Positions 11,530 through 22,844 of a DNA stretch of 64,000 nt are shown one piece after another. This DNA comes from Sapria himalayana. Taxonomy: Eukaryota; Streptophyta; Magnoliopsida; Malpighiales; Rafflesiaceae. Every line of letters starts with the position of its first letter. Positions within the stretch are counted from its first letter, which is position 1. Where the stretch lies: the NCBI GenBank assembly GCA_029783825.1, contig JAREIK010000728.1, positions 144,302 to 208,301 on the forward strand, given 5' to 3'. Made by a program: the position numbers and the translations under genes. The notes under the pieces were generated by a model, which was not told the DNA's origin, ran no database searches, and saw nothing but the letters and a program-made list of their open reading frames with translations.

Positions 11530-12583
11530 AAATCATGCCATACGAGATTGTCTTAGGTCATAAGATAATTTTTTATAATATGTACATCATGTTTATGCTC
11601 TAAGGAATAATGAATCTTGGTGATTATTGTATAAATATTTTATTTTTGAAGATATGCATTCATTATATCTAATTGATATATAATATACTATGTGATACTA
11701 TAATAAAAAGTAACTTAGTTGTTAAGCAATTTTATTTTCATGTTTATGATTTCATTAATTTAGATGAAGAAGAAAACAAAAAAATAGTAAATGATATATA
11801 TCCATAATAGAAAATACAAAATAATGTGATTCACAAGTCGTTCAACACGATTAGCTACCTCCACAAGAAAAATACTTATGCGTTTAATGATTATAATCAA
11901 ATTAGAATATTCTTATTGTATGTGCAGCAATCTGGAAGAAAATCACTTAGAGAGAGAGAAACAGTCCGACGGAAGAGAATTTGCAGAGAGAAAATAATAA
12001 ACAAAAAATGATACCTGTTATTGTGATATTGCTATATTTCTAGTCTCTTATTATTATCTTTCCTGTGCTTACATGAAAATATTAAAACAGAAACATATTT
12101 GATTATACAAAACAGATAAATTAAAATAAATTATATACAATACTAAAAGTAATTATTTTGATCACAAAATAGAAAGTGTCTCAATAATCAATGTTATAAA
12201 TATATGTTAAATATTAAGCTATCAATCTAACTTTGAGGCATTAATCTATTTCTTTTGGTCTAATCTTTACAGTGCATGCTTATTTATGTCTTACTACTCA
12301 CTTATTTATTTGTTTTGGAATAGAATATCACATATGATTAGATATAATTGCTCTTAGTTTCTCAAATATAGTATGTAGACATCCTAGATGTCTAAGTGTC
12401 ATAGAAAGAGTTTTCAAGATTTCATAATTATCTAGTGAGGATAAGAAATTAAATTACATAATATCAAAATGAGAACAAAAAAATATTTGATATAAAGAGT
12501 TGAAAATAATTAAATGGTCAATTTATAACTTTTAGCTAGGTCAATTGATACCATAAGAATCCTATCTAGAATATATGTTTGAT
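11530..12583. other. AT-rich intergenic stretch, nothing recognised
   Basis: Both strands lack a long frame or a motif of a known family. Short frames such as 11826-12011 have no recognisable domain. Confidence 0.5.
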
Positions 12584-13174
12584 TAGAGGTGTCAAACGGG
12601 CCGGGCCGGCCCGGCCCGGCACGAGGCACGGCACGGTTCGGCCGTGCCTGGGCCGGCCCGGCACGATAAAAAAACATGCCCGGGCCCGTGCCGGGCCCGT
12701 CCGCACGAACCACGTGCCGGGCCGTGCCCGGCACGAGCCGTGCCGTGCCTGGCCAGGCACGACTCGTCGGCCCGCGTGCCTGAGTCGTGACTCGTGAGTC
12801 GCGACTCACGAGTCGCGAGTCGCGAGTCGCGAGTCACGAGTCACGACTCACGGTCACGACTCACTGAGTCGTGACTCGTGACCCAACCGGGCCCCGCCCC
12901 CAGTAAAAAGACCGCGGGTCGGGTCCAAACAGACCCGACCCGCCCCGCCCCCGCCTGCCCTGCCTTGCCGTGCGCCCGTGCCCGAGCGGGCCGGCACGGC
13001 ACGGCACGGCCTTGCCGTGCCCACGGGCCGTGCCGTGCCCGAATTTTAAAAACCGTGCCGTGCCGGGCACGGCACGGTACAGTGACCGTGCCGTGCCCGG
13101 CACGGCACGGCAGCACGGCTGGGCACGTGAAAAACGGGCCGTGCCGTGCTGGGCCGGCCCGTTTGACACCTCTA
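12584..13174 (+). mobile_element. Non-autonomous hAT deletion derivative, 591 bp, perfect target duplication
   Basis: The element starts TAGAGGTGTCAAACGGGCC and ends with its complement. It is flanked by perfect 8-bp copies of TGTTTGAT (12576-12583 and 13175-13182). Its left half corresponds to the complement of the right end of the 3595-7174 element, and its right half to the complement of that element's left end. It is thus an internally deleted relative lying in the opposite orientation, with the whole transposase gene missing. The perfect target duplication and well-kept ends suggest it is among the youngest insertions here. Open frames on both strands come from the CACGGCACGG repeats. 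Confidence 0.93.
12780..12882. repeat. GAGTC heptamer array with palindromes
   Basis: GAGTCGC/GAGTCAC units of 7 bp repeat about six times at roughly 12806-12850. They are flanked by inverted GACTC/GAGTC pairs, such as GACTCACTGAGTC near 12860. The array lies between the two element ends and can fold on itself. The related 3.58-kb element has only a short match (GTCACGACTCACG near 7010), so the array seems to have expanded in this derivative. Confidence 0.85.
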
Positions 13175-13182
13175 TGTTTGAT

Positions 13183-13749
13183 GTTTCTATTTAATATATA
13201 TCTTTAAATTATGATCATTAAGTCCCTGAATCATCATCTTACTCTTTTAAAGAGATTCATATTTTGTATCCAATGAGATGCTCACTCTATGCTTCTCTCT
13301 AAAGCATACTATCCTATGAGTTACTATTTTCCTCAAAATTAGTCATGTTAGTCATATCATGTGTAACATATGAGGAACAACAATCATTACTCCTCCATAG
13401 GAATAATTACTAGACAAGAAAATGAGCATATAACTATAATGTTTGAAAGTATATTCTCTTAGATCGAGTTCTCAAAGAAAGACTTATCCTCGAAGAATAT
13501 GGCTTCAAAACTCATAATAATTTTGTCTCTGGTGAAATTAACTTCTTTTCTGAGTATTTGTACTCAATGAAAATGTACTTGATGACACATGTTATCATTT
13601 TTTTTTCTGTTTGAAGAGAGAATATAAATAAAATAAGTATATTAAAAAATTTAGGTGAAAGATAAAAACTTCTCTTCATATGTCTCAAGTAACTATTTAG
13701 GACACTAAATATTACATAGTATATTATTCGAGTATGTTAATTTTCTAAA
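13183..13749. other. AT-rich stretch, possible upstream part of a copia relic
   Basis: No supported feature. The position just upstream of a copia integrase relic suggests decayed gag-pol sequence, but I cannot read a convincing gag motif. Confidence 0.35.
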
Positions 13750-14330
13750 GTCGTTGCTCAGCTTAAATTTTCAACTTTGGATAAGATTCTAGAGCTCAAG
13801 TATCAAAGGGATACTTTTTTTAACTATAAGATATGTTGATTAGGAAAGTTTATTGAAAATTACCATCCGATACATTAACAGGGTATTTTGGATATATTCA
13901 TTTTGATTTATTCATATATTTAGAGTTCTTCTAAAATGATACATATAATATAAAATATTTTATTATCTTTATTGATGATTATGTTAGATATATTTGATTG
14001 TCACACATGATGTTTTTAAAGAAAAATTAACTTGTATTTATGTCTATAAAATTTTATAAAATAGTAAAAATACAATTTAGTTGTAGTGTTTAAATGTTAA
14101 GAATTTATAATAGTTTAAAATATATTTATTAGTTTTTTTTTGAGCTTTGCATGATCTATTACATATCATATGTTGTCACTAATCTACATAATGAAATAAT
14201 CAAAAGAAAAAATTAATATTTGATTGAAATGATTATAATACTTTTATTTTATAAAAGTATTTTTTGATATTTTGAAAAGACTTTTTTACATTGGACTCGA
14301 GATTATTGAAGGTATTTATTTATGATTTTT
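13750..14330 (+). pseudogene. Ty1/copia integrase relic
   Basis: Around 13950-14230 the plus strand reads KYFIIFIDDYVRYI, then FYKIVKIQFSCSV, then YVVTNLHNEIIKRKN. In order these match the copia integrase core: the FIDDYSRY block with the first catalytic Asp, the KTQF block, and the degraded PSQNGVAERKN block with the catalytic Glu. Just upstream, weak matches to the GAG-pre-integrase to integrase junction are visible. At least five stops or frameshifts occur in 400 bp, so it is an old relic. No LTRs were recognised for it. Confidence 0.7.
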
Positions 14331-15755
14331 CTTCAGGTAGAGAGAAGATGATTGTTTGAGTTATTGTTTCTTCTCCATATACTATAATACTCAAAAGAGA
14401 TATATTTGTTGTTGACCAAAGACTAACAAATTTTTCTTCAGACATCATAGTGATATGATCATTATGTTATTTAGTTGTTTTAGCTCATAAAGTGACAAAT
14501 TAACCTATCTCCACTTCTTGCACATGATACTATCAGCACTTTTAATTTTGAGGAAAATTGTGATACATATCTGACATCAAATTATATCTTTGTTGGGGGT
14601 CTCAGTGGGGCGAGCTAAGATGATGATCCTAGCGTGAGTGTTACACAAGATGTCAGATATGTATCTCTCAATAAGTGGAGATAAAGGCTGACACTTAGTT
14701 ATCCAACCTTAAAGGTATATATTAGATGGACACGTCCACAACTTCTTCTAGGCGTCATCACTCGTTGGCCATTTTAGCTAATCCAATTTAGAGTAATGAC
14801 TTGATCCTTTAAATTCATCAACAAAAGAACCAAAGATGTTTTCTATTCTACCTCCATAATTACATGTACTTTTTTATTTTGTTATTATTTATTTTAGTTT
14901 TTATCCTCTTTTAATAATTACAAGATCTTTAATATTTTTCCAAGACTCGTAGTTATCCAAGATGATAAAATTTTAAGATTTTATAGATAGATCATGAAAA
15001 TGAGATATTTATGTAGTAATTATAAAATTTTACTATTTTAAGGAGTGTAATTATGTTGTGTATTTGTTGTGATTTTGTTATGCTATGTAATTTTATTAGA
15101 TAATATTTTAAAAGTTCGTTAACAAGAGGAATATCTCATCAACAAAGATCCACAAGTATATGCATATTAATAAATAATAAAGAAAATTTTTGTTAGATTT
15201 TAATCACGCATGGATTGTATGGCAGTTCGGTTATTCAATATCGAAAAAACATATTTTTAATAAAATGAATATTCGGACTATGAGATAATATTAAATCTAT
15301 AGATTTATTCATTTAATTTATGTGATGTATAATTAAATTAACTTGAATTATATTGTATCTAGACACAAAATAAAAGTTAATGTGTTTTGTGACGACTCAT
15401 TGCTTAAACGACATACAATGTGGCTGTCATTATTGAGTTTATCCTAATGATGATTATCTCATTGTTGTTTTCTTAGTACATTATTATTGAGATAATAAAT
15501 TATTTTTGTTTGAGAGTTATTCATAATTTTATATTTTTTAGATAATTTTATCAATTATTTTGTATGCATATTCTTATTTTTTGGTCTCAAATATCATAAA
15601 GACTATGTGTTGATGTATTTTATAAGTATTTATATTTTTAACTTTGTAAATATTATATTTAAATAATTAACGTGTGTTTTTCTCAAATTTTATAGGTGAG
15701 AATCATATGAATTAAATAACTCACAAAAATTGTCATTATCTTGTGCATTGCAAGA
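14331..15755. other. AT-rich stretch with one perfect inverted repeat pair
   Basis: The only structure I can support is a 17-bp inverted repeat, GATACATATCTGACATC at about 14562-14578 and its complement at about 14653-14669. It encloses a GC-richer segment of about 75 bp (GGGGGTCTCAGTGGGGCGAG). No gene is seen. This may be the remnant of a small transposon. Confidence 0.5.
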
Positions 15756-16122
15756 TATGAGGTAGAACATGATTTAGTTGTGACTAGCATGACACATCAT
15801 GATTTAGAGTTGTGCTTGAACATGCTGTGGGTTGGCCCATGACATGAATTGAGCTATGCCGGGCAAAAGTTTTTGGTATGGGAGGCTCGACATGGCCATA
15901 TACAGGTTACTTTCGGCCTTGATTGTCAAAAATGCTTGCTTGAACTTGACCAAGGCTAGCCTGGCCTGAGCGAGGCTAGCCTAGAATGAACCAGACTGGG
16001 CACACTTGAATCGGCCAATTCTGATCTGACTTTGTATGACTCGACTCGACTCAGCACGTGCATGATTAGCATGATTCAACCAAAAGGTGTGCCAACATGC
16101 CATGCTAATTGTTAAATTTCTA
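15756..16122. mobile_element. Strongly diverged GC-rich hAT derivative
   Basis: This GC-richer island shares ordered words with the element at 19499-20024: CAAAAGTTTTTGG, a CTTGACC...GGCTAGCCTGGCC block, and AGAATGAACCAGAC matching GGAATGAACTAGCAC. The ends are badly degraded (TAGAAATTTAACAATT on the complement of the right end), and no target duplication can be seen. The boundaries are approximate. Confidence 0.5.
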
Positions 16123-16289
16123 CACATTCAATATATTTACAAATAGGTGGATACTTCTTTTATCAAATGTATAATTCTTCAAGATTTAGAAGTTGAATTT
16201 TTTGAAAGACTATGAGAAATTGAATCTCCATTTAAATGATGATGTTGAAATTAAAGATATGGATAATGAATGATGTTTGAAGATGAAAA

Positions 16290-18065
16290 AATATTTTAAT
16301 TAATCATGTATTTTTATGTAATTTGTTATTCAATATTTTTATGTAATTTTTATGTAATTAAAAAATTATTTTAATTAATAATGTATTTAATTAACATTTA
16401 TTATTCAGGTTGACAAATATTTATAAAATAATATAAAAATTATAACAATGATAATTGCACAATAGTTAATGAGTAATTAGTGAGCTCATGAATATTGAGT
16501 TGATTTTTGTGAGAATGTTAAATAGAAAAAAATTATGTGAATGTTAGAAAGAAATTTTGCCAGAAATCATTTCAAATATTGAAAAAAATATATTTGGACA
16601 ATTGATACTTTTTAGAATGTGTATTTCCTCATCATTAAATGAATCTTGAGTTTATTAGTATTTTTATCAAGATCAATTTTGTTTGGGAACACCTACATGT
16701 AATTAATCATAAAATTTTCAATAGAATGAGAAATTAATTTCTAGTTATATTAGAGTGAAATATTTTTATCATTTTTCATTGTTTATTTATAATAAATAAA
16801 ACAATTTCTTAAACAATCAGAGTTAGCATGATTGATTTTTTAAAATAATGTGGAAGTGGGATTGAATGATGAAATTTTCTAGTATATATGTGTGAATTTG
16901 ATAACCAAATATATCAGTTTCAAAACTATATGAAATAAGATCATCACAATAATACTAGGAAAGTGCTTTTTATGGATATTTTTTTTTTGAAATTTGTGTC
17001 CTTAGGTGTGGAGGTAGCAACATATTGGGGAAGCCCCAATCTTATAGGAAGATTGAGGCTTCCCCAATCTTTATTATAATATGACTATCAATAAATTAAA
17101 TATACTAATTTAATATGACCATCAAGATTTATAAAGATTTAAAATAATCTTTCTATATGAATGTCTTTTCATATAAGAAGATAATTATTGTATCAAATAT
17201 GCTAATTTAACATTCTTTAGGGATTGAGAAATTTCAATAAATTTAATATGACTATCAAGATTTATAATATAATTTTTTTGAAAATTTCAATAAATCAAAT
17301 TTCATATATATAATAACACTGAAGCTAAAAATGAGGATCAATGTTATTTCAAAATAGAAAGAAATATTTTTTATTAATTATGTATTTTTTACATAATTTG
17401 TTATTCAATATTAATTAAGTCTTTTTTATACAATTAAAAATATTCATTGTTCAATGTAATAACATATTTGAAAAATATAAATAAAAATTATAGTATTATA
17501 ACTACACAAATTATACAATGGTTTATGAATAATTAGTGGTCTTGTGATTTTTGTAAGATGTTAGAAAAAATTGGTAAGAATGTTGAAAAAATTATGTGAT
17601 GACGTGAGAAATTGTCTTATTTCATTTTGATCATTTGAAAAAAAAAGTTTGGATAATTTAAATTTTTTAGTATTAGTAAAGTATATTTCTTCATTTGAAG
17701 AGTTTGTTCTTTTGTGCGATGATAATTGACTTCATCCAATCTTGGTGGGTCTTGGAGGGTTTGGAGACTAATTAGACACTGTCTAATTTTTTGGGATAAA
17801 ATAATTTAGATATTTATCTCCCTTATACTTGTTTATCATCATAATGAATAACATAATGACTTGAACAATGATGGTCAGCATGATTGATTTTTTTCAAATA
17901 ATGTTGAAGTGGAATTGAGGAAACAAGGATGATACTTTTTTCCTAGTATATACATGTAAATATGGTTAAACAAGTCTCTTAGTTTTGAAACTATTTGAAA
18001 TAAGATCATCACAACACAATGAAGTTGCTTTTGATGGGTACTTTTTTTCTTTGACACATATGTTT
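16290..18065. repeat. Diverged tandem duplication, period about 1065-1075 bp
   Basis: Copy 1 spans about 16290-17000 and copy 2 about 17365-18062. Matching anchors include ATTTGTTATTCAAT (16321 and 17396), GCATGATTGATTTTTT (about 16829 and 17878), and GAAATAAGATCATCACAA (about 16931 and 17997). Each copy carries its own small insertions. The gap between copies holds a short near-duplicate GGGGAAGCCCCAATCTTATAGG / GATTGAGGCTTCCCC inverted pair at 17018-17075. No coding function is seen. Confidence 0.8.
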
Positions 18066-19062
18066 AAAATTTGATTTTCGGCGTCCAAATGAAATTCTTT
18101 TCTAATATAGGTGGAGAGATGTCAATTTGGTTGTTATATCAAAATTATTGGAAAATTCATGTTACCTCTATTAATATGCTGATTGGAAATTAGTCATCTT
18201 AGCTACTGTTGATGAGGAAGGTGGTGGTGGTGGTGGCAGCATCAATGGTGGTGGCAGAAAAAACATGATGGTTGCTGATTTCCAAGCCATATAAATAGAA
18301 CTGCTCAATAAAAAGTCATCATAAATAACATACAAATAATTCACTTATATAATGGACAAATTGATTGGGGCAGCTCATTGCTCACATCAATATTGCAATA
18401 AAACAAGGATGGTGAACTAACTTGCTTGTGTTGCTGTTGGAACATCAATATACAATACAAAAAAGGTATAGAGCACCTTTAAATCTGAGCTAGCTTCTGC
18501 GCAAGCTCTATGATACAAATGTAACTACCAGGTGCAATAAAATACAATATAAAATATCATCATATTTAAATGACAATATTTGATGTGTTTTTTTTTGTTT
18601 ACTCAATTTGTTTAAATTCTACAATTTATGTCTTCTTATCTATCCTTTTTTTTTTCCTACAAATTAATATTCAAATATTTTTCATCCCTGGGGGCTTTTG
18701 TATTATCTTGTTGGTAAATATGTAATGAATGAGACATGAATCAATGTGGAAGTATAATATATATTTTTGGAAACTAATGTGTAGTAATGAAAGGAGCTAA
18801 TGCTTAGGTGATCAATAGTGTTGTAGGGTGAGTGATGAGGGTTCCTTTTCTTTTGAAACGGCCAATTATTTGTGTAATTTTACTTGTAACTATTTCTTCT
18901 CAATCCCCTAGCTTTGATGATATACATTACATGTTACTTGTTAGAAGGCTTTCTCCTTTGTCTTGGATGCATTGCATATTGTTTTGAAATGATTATGTTA
19001 CTGCTGATGGTCTTTTGTTATTTTTTTTTAACTTACATTCTAGATTAATGAAATGGGTGCAG
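18066..19062. other. AT-rich region upstream of the PPOX-like exons
   Basis: I looked here for exons coding the missing N-terminal FAD-binding half of protoporphyrinogen oxidase and found none. A GGT/GGC-rich low-complexity run at 18222-18258 is the only notable feature. If the upstream exons exist they lie farther away or were lost. Confidence 0.5.
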
Positions 19063-21176
19063 GTGTTTATGCAGGCGATCCATCAAAATTAAGCATGAAG
19101 GCAGCTTTTGGAAAGTTTTGGAAACTAGAGCAAAGTGGTGGATGTATCATTGGTGGAGTTCTCAAAGCATTCCGACAGAAAAGCAGAACTCTGAATCCAG
19201 TTGTACACCCGTAATGAAACTTGTATATGTGCTATGCTTTATTAGGCATATCTATATAAATTGGAGCCTGTCTAATTCCTAAATATAATTGTTTTATAGC
19301 TGCTGTCCAAAACTGAAAGGTCAAACTGTTGGTTCTTTCAAGAATGGGCTTTTCACGTTACCTAAGTCAATTGCAACCAGGTACCCCCATCCCTCCTCTT
19401 GACAGAACTTTTTAAGAGTGTACTTCTGCCTGTCCTGTCATGTCCTGTCTTCTGTCAACACTTGATTTTGTTGAAGTGGCTTTTTTTAGGGGACATTTAG
19501 AGGTGTCAACTATACCAGGCACTCCAGGCACAACACAAAGCATGGCATGATTCAGCTGTGTGGCATAACATGATTCAGGCACGAAATGTTTCAGCTGTGC
19601 CTGGCATGGCACGATTCAGCTGTGCCTGGCATGGCACAATTCAGCTGTGCCTGGCATGACACGGTCCAAATCAGAGCTGTACCTGGCAAGACTCGGTCCA
19701 AATCAGAGCTATGCCTGGCCCGCGGCATGGCTAGGGCAATGCCAGGCCAAAGTTTTTGGCAATGGAAGTGTGGGATGGCATGATGGTCTGTGTGGACTGG
19801 TTTTGGCCTGGCTGGCCAAACAAGCTAGCTTAGTCTTGACCCAGGCTCTGCCTGGCCCTGACCCATGTCCGGCCTGGCCCTGACCCAGGTCTGGAATGAA
19901 CTAGCACAACCCCGCACGACCCAGGTAAAAGGGATGTCAATGGACCGTGCCAGGCAGGGCATGATGGCCTGGATGGGCCTAAAAAATGAGCTTTGCCTGC
20001 ATGGATTGGCCCTTTTGACACCTAGGTCCTTTGGATTTAAATTTTAGCAGGCTTTGTTAAATTTTGACAGCCTGGGTAGCATTGTTAAGCTATGCTGGAA
20101 GCTTGTGAACATCATTAAATTGGAGGATGGAAGATACATGCTTACCTACGACACACCAGATGGATTGGTTTCTCTACTTAGCAGAAGTGTGGTTTTAGCT
20201 GTTCCATCTCATGTAGCAAGCAGCCTATTGCATCCTCTATCTGTATGTATCATTCTGACAGTCTGTTCGATCTTAGCTTTCATCACAGCACATACTGCTT
20301 TGCAAGGATGTGCTTTTGCTTAAGTCGGTGTTTTTGATAGAACTTCCTAGCAGCAGGATGTAGTGGAATGGAGGAAGTTGATTTTGCATAAATTATGTTT
20401 TCTCCTGTTAGGAGCGAGAAATGTGAAACTGTTTTTTTTTTCATCATACACATTCACAGGCAATTGCTGCAGATTATCTATCAAAAATTAATTATCCGCC
20501 AGTGGCAGTGGTATCCCTTTCATACCCAGAAGGGGCAATTCGGGCTGCAAGCTTAATAGAGAACAAACTCAAGGGATTTGGTCAGTTGCATCCTAGCAAC
20601 CAAGGGGTGGAAACATTGGGTAAATGATGCTGCAACGTCATGGATTATCTCATGAATTGCCCCAGAGTAAAAAGAAATAACTTGTTCGTTCTCAGGAACC
20701 ATATACAGCTCCTCACTGTTTCCTAATCGAGCACCAGCAGGGAAGATACTTCTCTCCAGCTTTATTGGTGGGGCCACAAACCCTGGCATTTTGTCCAAGG
20801 CATGCATCTCTTTCAAACTTAGATTTGCATTGCCTCACCTTGACAGAGCATGTTAGAAATTGCCTAATGTGAGCTTGCTTGAATACAGAGTGCAAGCGAG
20901 CTAGTGGAGGTGGTGGATAGCGATTTGAAAAAAATGCTGATAAATCCAAAAGCAGAGGAACCACTGGTGCTTGGAGTGAAGTTTTGGCCGCAAGCTATTC
21001 CACAGTTAGAAATTGGTCATTTTCACACTATAGATTCCATAAAACGTGCTCTGAGGGACAGAGGATTGCTAGGGCTGTTTCTTGGGGGCAATTATATACA
21101 TGGTGTGGCTCTGAACCACTGTGTTGAAGGTGCTGATGCTATGGCAAACCAAGTAGCTCATTTCTTGTCTCTTTAA
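19063..21176 (+). CDS. PPOX1: Protoporphyrinogen oxidase (plastid type), 3' half only: six exons
   Basis: The six exons read the C-terminal half of plastid-type protoporphyrinogen oxidase, the FAD enzyme that makes protoporphyrin IX for chlorophyll and haem. Exons: 19063-19210 (GVYAGDPSKLSMKAAFGK), 19300-19380 (KGQTVGSF), 20071-20242 (PSHVASSLLHPLS), 20460-20619 (GFGQLHPSNQGVETLG), 20696-20799 (TIYSSSLFPNRAP, GGATNPG) and 20889-21176 (WPQAIPQ, GLFLGGNYIHGVAL, stop at 21174). Phases agree across all five introns, and exon boundaries fall where I expect them in plant PPOX1 genes. Four introns are GT-AG; the last reads AAG/GC...AG, a GC donor. The GNY and GVAL motifs near the end are the family's conserved FAD-contact region. 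The intron after exon 2 holds a hAT derivative. No frameshift or stop lies inside the exons, but the exons for the N-terminal dinucleotide-binding half were not found. It may be a truncated copy or have very distant 5' exons. Confidence 0.88.
19499..20024. mobile_element. GC-rich hAT derivative inside a PPOX intron, about 526 bp
   Basis: The left end AGAGGTGTCAAC and the right end TTTTGACACCTA are the family's inverted terminal sequence. The interior is a GC-rich array of GTGCCTGGCATGGCA-like words. Flanks GGACATTT (19491-19498) and GGTCCTTT (20025-20032) agree at six of eight positions, a plausible aged target duplication. It lies wholly within the intron between exons 2 and 3 of the PPOX-like gene and does not touch a splice site. 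Open frames in it are compositional. Confidence 0.78.
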
Positions 21177-21502
21177 CTTTTCTCGTCTCTCTTAGCATAA
21201 AATTATTGTTAAAACTATTGGCTTTGACACTTGGTTAAGAAAAATGTAGTGAATTTTCTTTTTAAAAAATAAAATTTTTCATTGCACTATGCAGTCATTT
21301 ATTTTTTCATTGGAGAACTATTGTTCAATGCTATTTTGAAATTAATAATGATCAACTATGCCTTTTTATGCATGTTTATGGTAATGTTCATATTAGTATG
21401 GGCCATAATCTTTTTGTTTCTCTCTATTGCTAGCTCTCCATCTTTCCCAAAACATAATGTTCCAATGGGTTTACATTGGAATATTATGTTGTGGCATAAC
21501 AA
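21177..21502. other. 3' flank of the PPOX-like gene
   Basis: A/T-rich sequence after the stop codon, with several possible AATAAA-like signals (for example near 21268). No gene is seen. The frame at 21282-21710 runs into the purine array and has no recognisable domain. Confidence 0.5.
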
Positions 21503-21690
21503 GTCGAGAGGGAGAGAGAGAGGGAAGGAGGGAGGGAGGGAGGAAGAGAGAGAGGGAGAGGGAGGGATGAGAGAGAGAGAAAGAGAGGGAGAGGGAGGGA
21601 GAGGAGAGAGGGAGAGTGAGGAAGGCAGAGAAAATGGAAGCAAGAGGATGGGGAGGGAGAGATGGGATAGAGAAAGTGGCAATGCTGTGA
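21503..21690. repeat. Purine-rich GA/GGGA low-complexity array
   Basis: Almost all bases on the plus strand are G or A, arranged as GAGAGG, GGAGGGAGG and AGAGAG words. The Glu/Arg/Gly frame on the plus strand and the Ser/Leu/Pro frame on the minus strand are translations of the repeat and are not genes. Confidence 0.95.
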
Positions 21691-22839
21691 TGGGGAGTTT
21701 TTTTTTTTAATAATTATGGCATCACATAAAAGATAATTTGGATGTCTTGTTGAGTGTTATCAATGTATTTTTTAAAATTTTCTTACCATTCATCCCAATT
21801 TTATATACTTGGAAAAATGAAACAATAAGTTTTCAAAAAAAATAATTGTTTTTTTTTTCTGGCTGGTAATGTGTATGGTGAGTGGACTGGGGAGCAAATT
21901 TGGGTTTTCCATTTACACCATACCAAAATATAAATATTTTATGTTTTAATTATATTTTTTATAAAATACTAAGAAGTGAGTTTTTTTTTTTGTAATTTTT
22001 TCAAATAGATTGCCTAAGCATAAAATTCACTATATAAAATGTTTGTATAACTTTCGTGGTACAATTCTTTCCTGGAACAAAATTTTCCATTTTTCTTTCA
22101 TGAAAAATGGTTCAATTGTAGAAATTACATGTAGCTACTTCTAATGTTTTCATTTGGTAATTTCTCATGTTTACCCTAGACATCATCCACCCATAAGTGA
22201 ATCACATGTTTGTTCAAAATGAAATCATATTTCAGGTTGCCACGTGAATACTCTCCTACAAAAACTATTAAATATGATATTTCGTATAGATAAACATAAA
22301 ATTCCATGAAATGAAAATTATCCTAAACCTAAAAAAATTTCTTTTAAAAACCTATTAAAATTCTAAAAAATATCTCTAAACTTTTTTTAAATAAAATTGC
22401 AAGTGAATGAGAAAAAAAAAAAAGAAAAAATTATACTAAAGGCATCAAAACGAAACTATTTAAGAAAAACTCACCCGTTAAAAAATTTTAAGAAAGTGTT
22501 ATAAAACGAAAAATATAGTCTTTGGTGCTCTTAAAATTTTCATTACGAATTTGCCTCTATCCAAAGTAACGTTACTTGAAATTTTTTTTCTAATAGGATA
22601 AAATAAAATATGGGTTGTATATTGTGATTTGTGTTTTGGTACACTAATCATAAAATATTTGATTTTGGTGCTTCAAACTTTTCAAAATTAAAAAAAAATA
22701 TTTCAAAATCTAAAATAATTATATTTTAGTCATTTAAATTCATAAACTCGATTTTGCCCTTGAAATTTGAAAAATAAAAAAAAATAAAATTTAATTAAAT
22801 CAGAAATTGATGTTAGAAAATGAGAAACTGAATAATTTT
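21691..22839. other. AT-rich intergenic stretch, nothing recognised
   Basis: No coding frame, terminal repeat or known motif could be supported. Confidence 0.5.
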
Positions 22840-22844
22840 GAAAA

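Noticed and set aside
12592..13207. Several overlapping Arg/Gly/Pro-rich frames on both strands
   Set aside because: All follow from CACGGCACGG subterminal repeats of the hAT derivative.
14589..14620. A VGGLSGA-like reading that resembles the FAD-binding loop missing from the PPOX-like gene
   Set aside because: A stop follows at once, no neighbouring PPOX residues fit, and the segment belongs to an inverted-repeat structure in a copia relic zone.
20553..20964. Minus-strand frames of 87 and 83 codons
   Set aside because: They are antisense to PPOX exons 4 to 6, whose plus-strand reading is clearly conserved.
21282..21710. Frames of 142 and 108 codons on opposite strands
   Set aside because: The GA-rich low-complexity array makes Glu/Arg and Ser/Leu/Pro frames without meaning.
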